The notes beneath the pieces were generated by a model. That model had not been told where the DNA came from, ran no database searches, and was given only the letters and a program-made list of their open reading frames with translations. The position numbers were made by a program, and so were the translations under genes. 64,000 bases of DNA from Paratrimastix pyriformis (Eukaryota > Preaxostyla > Paratrimastigidae): contig JAPMOS010000001.1 in assembly GCA_027972325.1 (NCBI GenBank), positions 281,001-345,000 of the forward strand. Direction: 5' to 3'. Shown here in pieces: positions 62,001-64,000 of this stretch (the stretch's first letter is position 1; each line of letters starts with the position of its first letter).

Positions 62001-64000
62001 GCGTTTTACACGCCCACCGCCACCGCCCCCTCATCACACGTCCCAACCCCCCACCCAACCCCCCACCCACCCCCGCACCCTGCTGTGCGTGCAGGCCTTC
62101 ATCGGGCACATTGAGGCGCTGGGCAGCCTGCGGGCCGAGCAGGAGGACATCCGCCAGCTGTGCAGCGCGGCCCTGGTCGCAAGGGCGGCGGCCCCCACCC
62201 CCCCACAACAACAAGCGCATTTCCCTTCCCCGGCATCGACCTCGGCGCCGGCGGCGGGTGGCGTCGACGGCCAGCCCCCACAACAACCACAACGCCCACA
62301 GCACCACCACCACCATCACCACCACCACCACCACCACCACCATCGTCCCTCCTCCTCCTCGCCTGTCGTGCCGCCGCCGTCCCTGCCCCCCTCGAGCCCA
62401 TCAGCATCCACGGCTGTTTCCTCCGGCCCGCATCGATCGGTGCCAGCTCCCGCCCCCCACGCCAACCGCGCGCCCCACGGGAAGCAACCGGCACCGTCAG
62501 CAACGGCCGCTCCCATTCCCATTCCCCTTCCCATCCCCATTCCCATTCTCATTCCCAGTCCGGCGGCATCTCCTGGCGACCGCGGTGCCGCCGCCGCTGC
62601 CGCAGCGGGAGGAGGTTCATCGCCACAGCCAGGCCCCCCCATCATCAGCGTCACCAGCCCCCCGCAATCGCCACAGCCACCGCCATCATCTCCCTCGCCA
62701 CGACCACCCGCCACAGCCCCGCAGACCGCGTCGCCGTCGCCCTCGCTCGTCTCGCGGTGCCCCTCATCCCCACCTCGACCTGGTGCCGTCCCCGCCTCTG
62801 CCGCCCCCACCGCCGACGCCTTCACTTCACCACCGCAACAGCCGGGGTCGCCCTCGACCACATCCTCACCCTCGCGCCCCCTCGCCGGTGTCGCCATCGC
62901 CCCGCCGCGGCTGCCTCACCGCCGCCCAGCCGACCAGACGGCTGCTGCTGCTGCTGCAAGCTCACACCCGCCCGGCTCCCCGCCCGTCCAGCCCCTGCCA
63001 CCCCCCGCGGCCTCGGCCCCCTCGCTGCCTCAGCCCGGCGTGTCTTCCCCAACGGCGCCCGGCCGAGTCGGTGGCGGCCCTTCGCCGCCCGCCCTGCCGC
63101 CGCGAATGGCCCTCGCCGCTTCGTCGCCCCCAGAGGCGCCGCCGGCACCAGCAGAAACACAGGCACAGGCACAGGCGCAATTGGCACAGGCGCAGTCAGC
63201 GTCCGCATTGGCACGGACGCCGGCCAGCCCAGCAGCGGCATCTCAGCGCCCGCTGTCTGGACCCCGAACACCGCCCGCTGGCACGCCCCCCAGGCTGCAG
63301 CCATCGCCATCCCCCGCGGCCGCCTCGGTCGTCGCCGCCGCCGTCACCCCTCTCGACGCGCCCGTTTGGCAGACGATCATAGCGGCTCCCTCGCCCCCGC
63401 TGCCCATCCGTCCGCTCGGCCCCAGCCCCCACATGCTTCGGCAGCAGAAGCCCGCAACCATCCCGCCAGCTCCATCATCACCGCTGCCACTGTCGCCGCC
63501 CGTCGGGGAGGCCGCGGCACCAGCGGCCGCGGAGACAGCGCCCAAGCCGGTGGCCCCTGCGGCCCCCGCCAGCACCCCACCGGCGACTCCTGCGCCCCTT
63601 GCCCCCAGCCCACCAGGCGCCCTTCCGTCGGCAGCCTCCCCGCGCCCGCCCCTGCCCGCCACCGGCCCGCTGTCCCCCACCGGCCTGCTGGCCAGCCCAC
63701 ATCCGGCCACACCCGCCATCTCCCCGTCTCCTTCTCCCCGCCCGTCGCCATCCCCCTCCTCGCCCCCCTCGTCGCCCCCATCACCGGCCGCCGCCGCGAC
63801 CTCCTCGTCCCCGGCGAGCCCCGCCCCTTCCAACGCGGCCGCCGAGTCCGCATCGCCGCCCCCTTCGGTCGCATCCTCCACACCACCACCCGCGTCCCCG
63901 GCAGCCTCATCGGCCGCCGCCTCACCGCGAATGCCGCTGTCGCCTTCCACAACCCAGCAGCAGCAGCAGCAGCAGCAGCAGGAGCAGGAGCAGCCCGCAG
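59090..64000 (+). CDS. Long low-complexity Pro/Ala/His/Gln-rich protein with short coiled coils, cut by the window edge
   Basis: The ATG at 59090 has a good context (CCACCATG; MSLFAVVGRLESAQPQGMQP) and leads into poly-Pro tracts, then LALTYPFGLPIAPAMSTADA and RVAAPHPVASPRNLSSYIFE. Helical parts include RRAQREVEELEQRAHALEER, LALRQRLEAQLLQDRAAVAR, HQHWLHAQARALAGLLKALD and FIGHIEALGSLRAEQEDIRQ. Intervening introns hold a GGGGCTGGCT array (60016-60088), GACTGGGTCCCC repeats (60890-61005), a 23-bp C run before an acceptor (61070-61092) and CTG repeats (61815-61905). A His run is encoded at 62295-62345, then more than 500 residues of Pro/Ser/Ala to a Gln run at the edge. The gene is incomplete here. 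Probably a disordered scaffold; function unknown. Confidence 0.5.
60016..60088. repeat. 10-bp minisatellite GGGGCTGGCT
   Basis: About seven tandem copies lie in an intron of the right-edge gene, after the exon ending VSQLMMEV. Confidence 0.9.
61070..61092 (+). repeat. C homopolymer immediately before an AG acceptor
   Basis: About 23 C are directly followed by AG and coding-like sequence. It is a pure-C pyrimidine tract with no spacer to the splice site. Confidence 0.85.

Overview
This window is GC-rich nuclear DNA from a unicellular eukaryote. Genes are broken by short introns (about 34-100 bp), start with signal peptides or nuclear-type domains, and belong to eukaryote-only families (SCYL1, SNW1, SDE2, TERT, B-type cyclin, Pol III subunit RPC9). 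Two ciliary genes (RSPH14-like and CCDC96/CCDC113-like) indicate a flagellated cell. A class E (cAMP-receptor-like) GPCR and a LarA-type racemase fit a free-living protist, perhaps a low-oxygen one. I cannot fix the taxon from the sequence alone. No virus-like element, retroelement, rRNA, tRNA or CRISPR array was recognised.

Layout from left to right: LRR protein (+); RWDD2-like protein (-); a type I membrane protein (+); REXO4-like exonuclease (-); RSPH14-like armadillo protein (-); a large cell-surface protein with IPT/TIG domains and a repeated module (-); a hypothetical gene (+); a small hypothetical (-); a BRCT-archaemetzincin fusion (+); an ARM-like protein (-); KEOPS subunit Pcc1 (+); LarA-family protein (-); a secreted glycoprotein (-); a 1.5-kilo-residue proline-rich protein (+); PIN4 parvulin (-); RPC9 (+); SCYL1 pseudokinase (-); GPCR (+); SDE2 (-); CCDC96-like (+); telomerase reverse transcriptase TERT (-); AANAT-like acetyltransferase (+); TPR protein (-); B-type cyclin (-); an unknown coiled-coil protein (+); RluA-type pseudouridine synthase (-); SNW1/SKIP (+); a small unknown (-); PTH2 (+); a small coiled-coil protein (-); and a long low-complexity protein running off the right edge (+).

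The genome is very compact. Convergent genes end 12-150 bp apart. Several divergent pairs have start codons that touch or overlap: RWDD2-like/membrane protein, surface protein/hypothetical, TERT/AANAT. Many introns share an unusual donor beginning GTCTG. Every long C homopolymer lies in the sense direction of the gene that contains or adjoins it, usually in an intron or just past a stop codon. Minisatellites with 5-24 bp units are confined almost entirely to introns and intergenic gaps.

Functions are mostly housekeeping: splicing (SNW1, SDE2), translation and tRNA (Pcc1, PTH2, RluA-like), RNA polymerase III (RPC9), telomere and cell cycle (TERT, cyclin), trafficking (SCYL1), cilia, and signalling. 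No operon-like functional cluster is evident. Exon boundaries are given only where the reading frame and splice signals agree; elsewhere the gene span is approximate.
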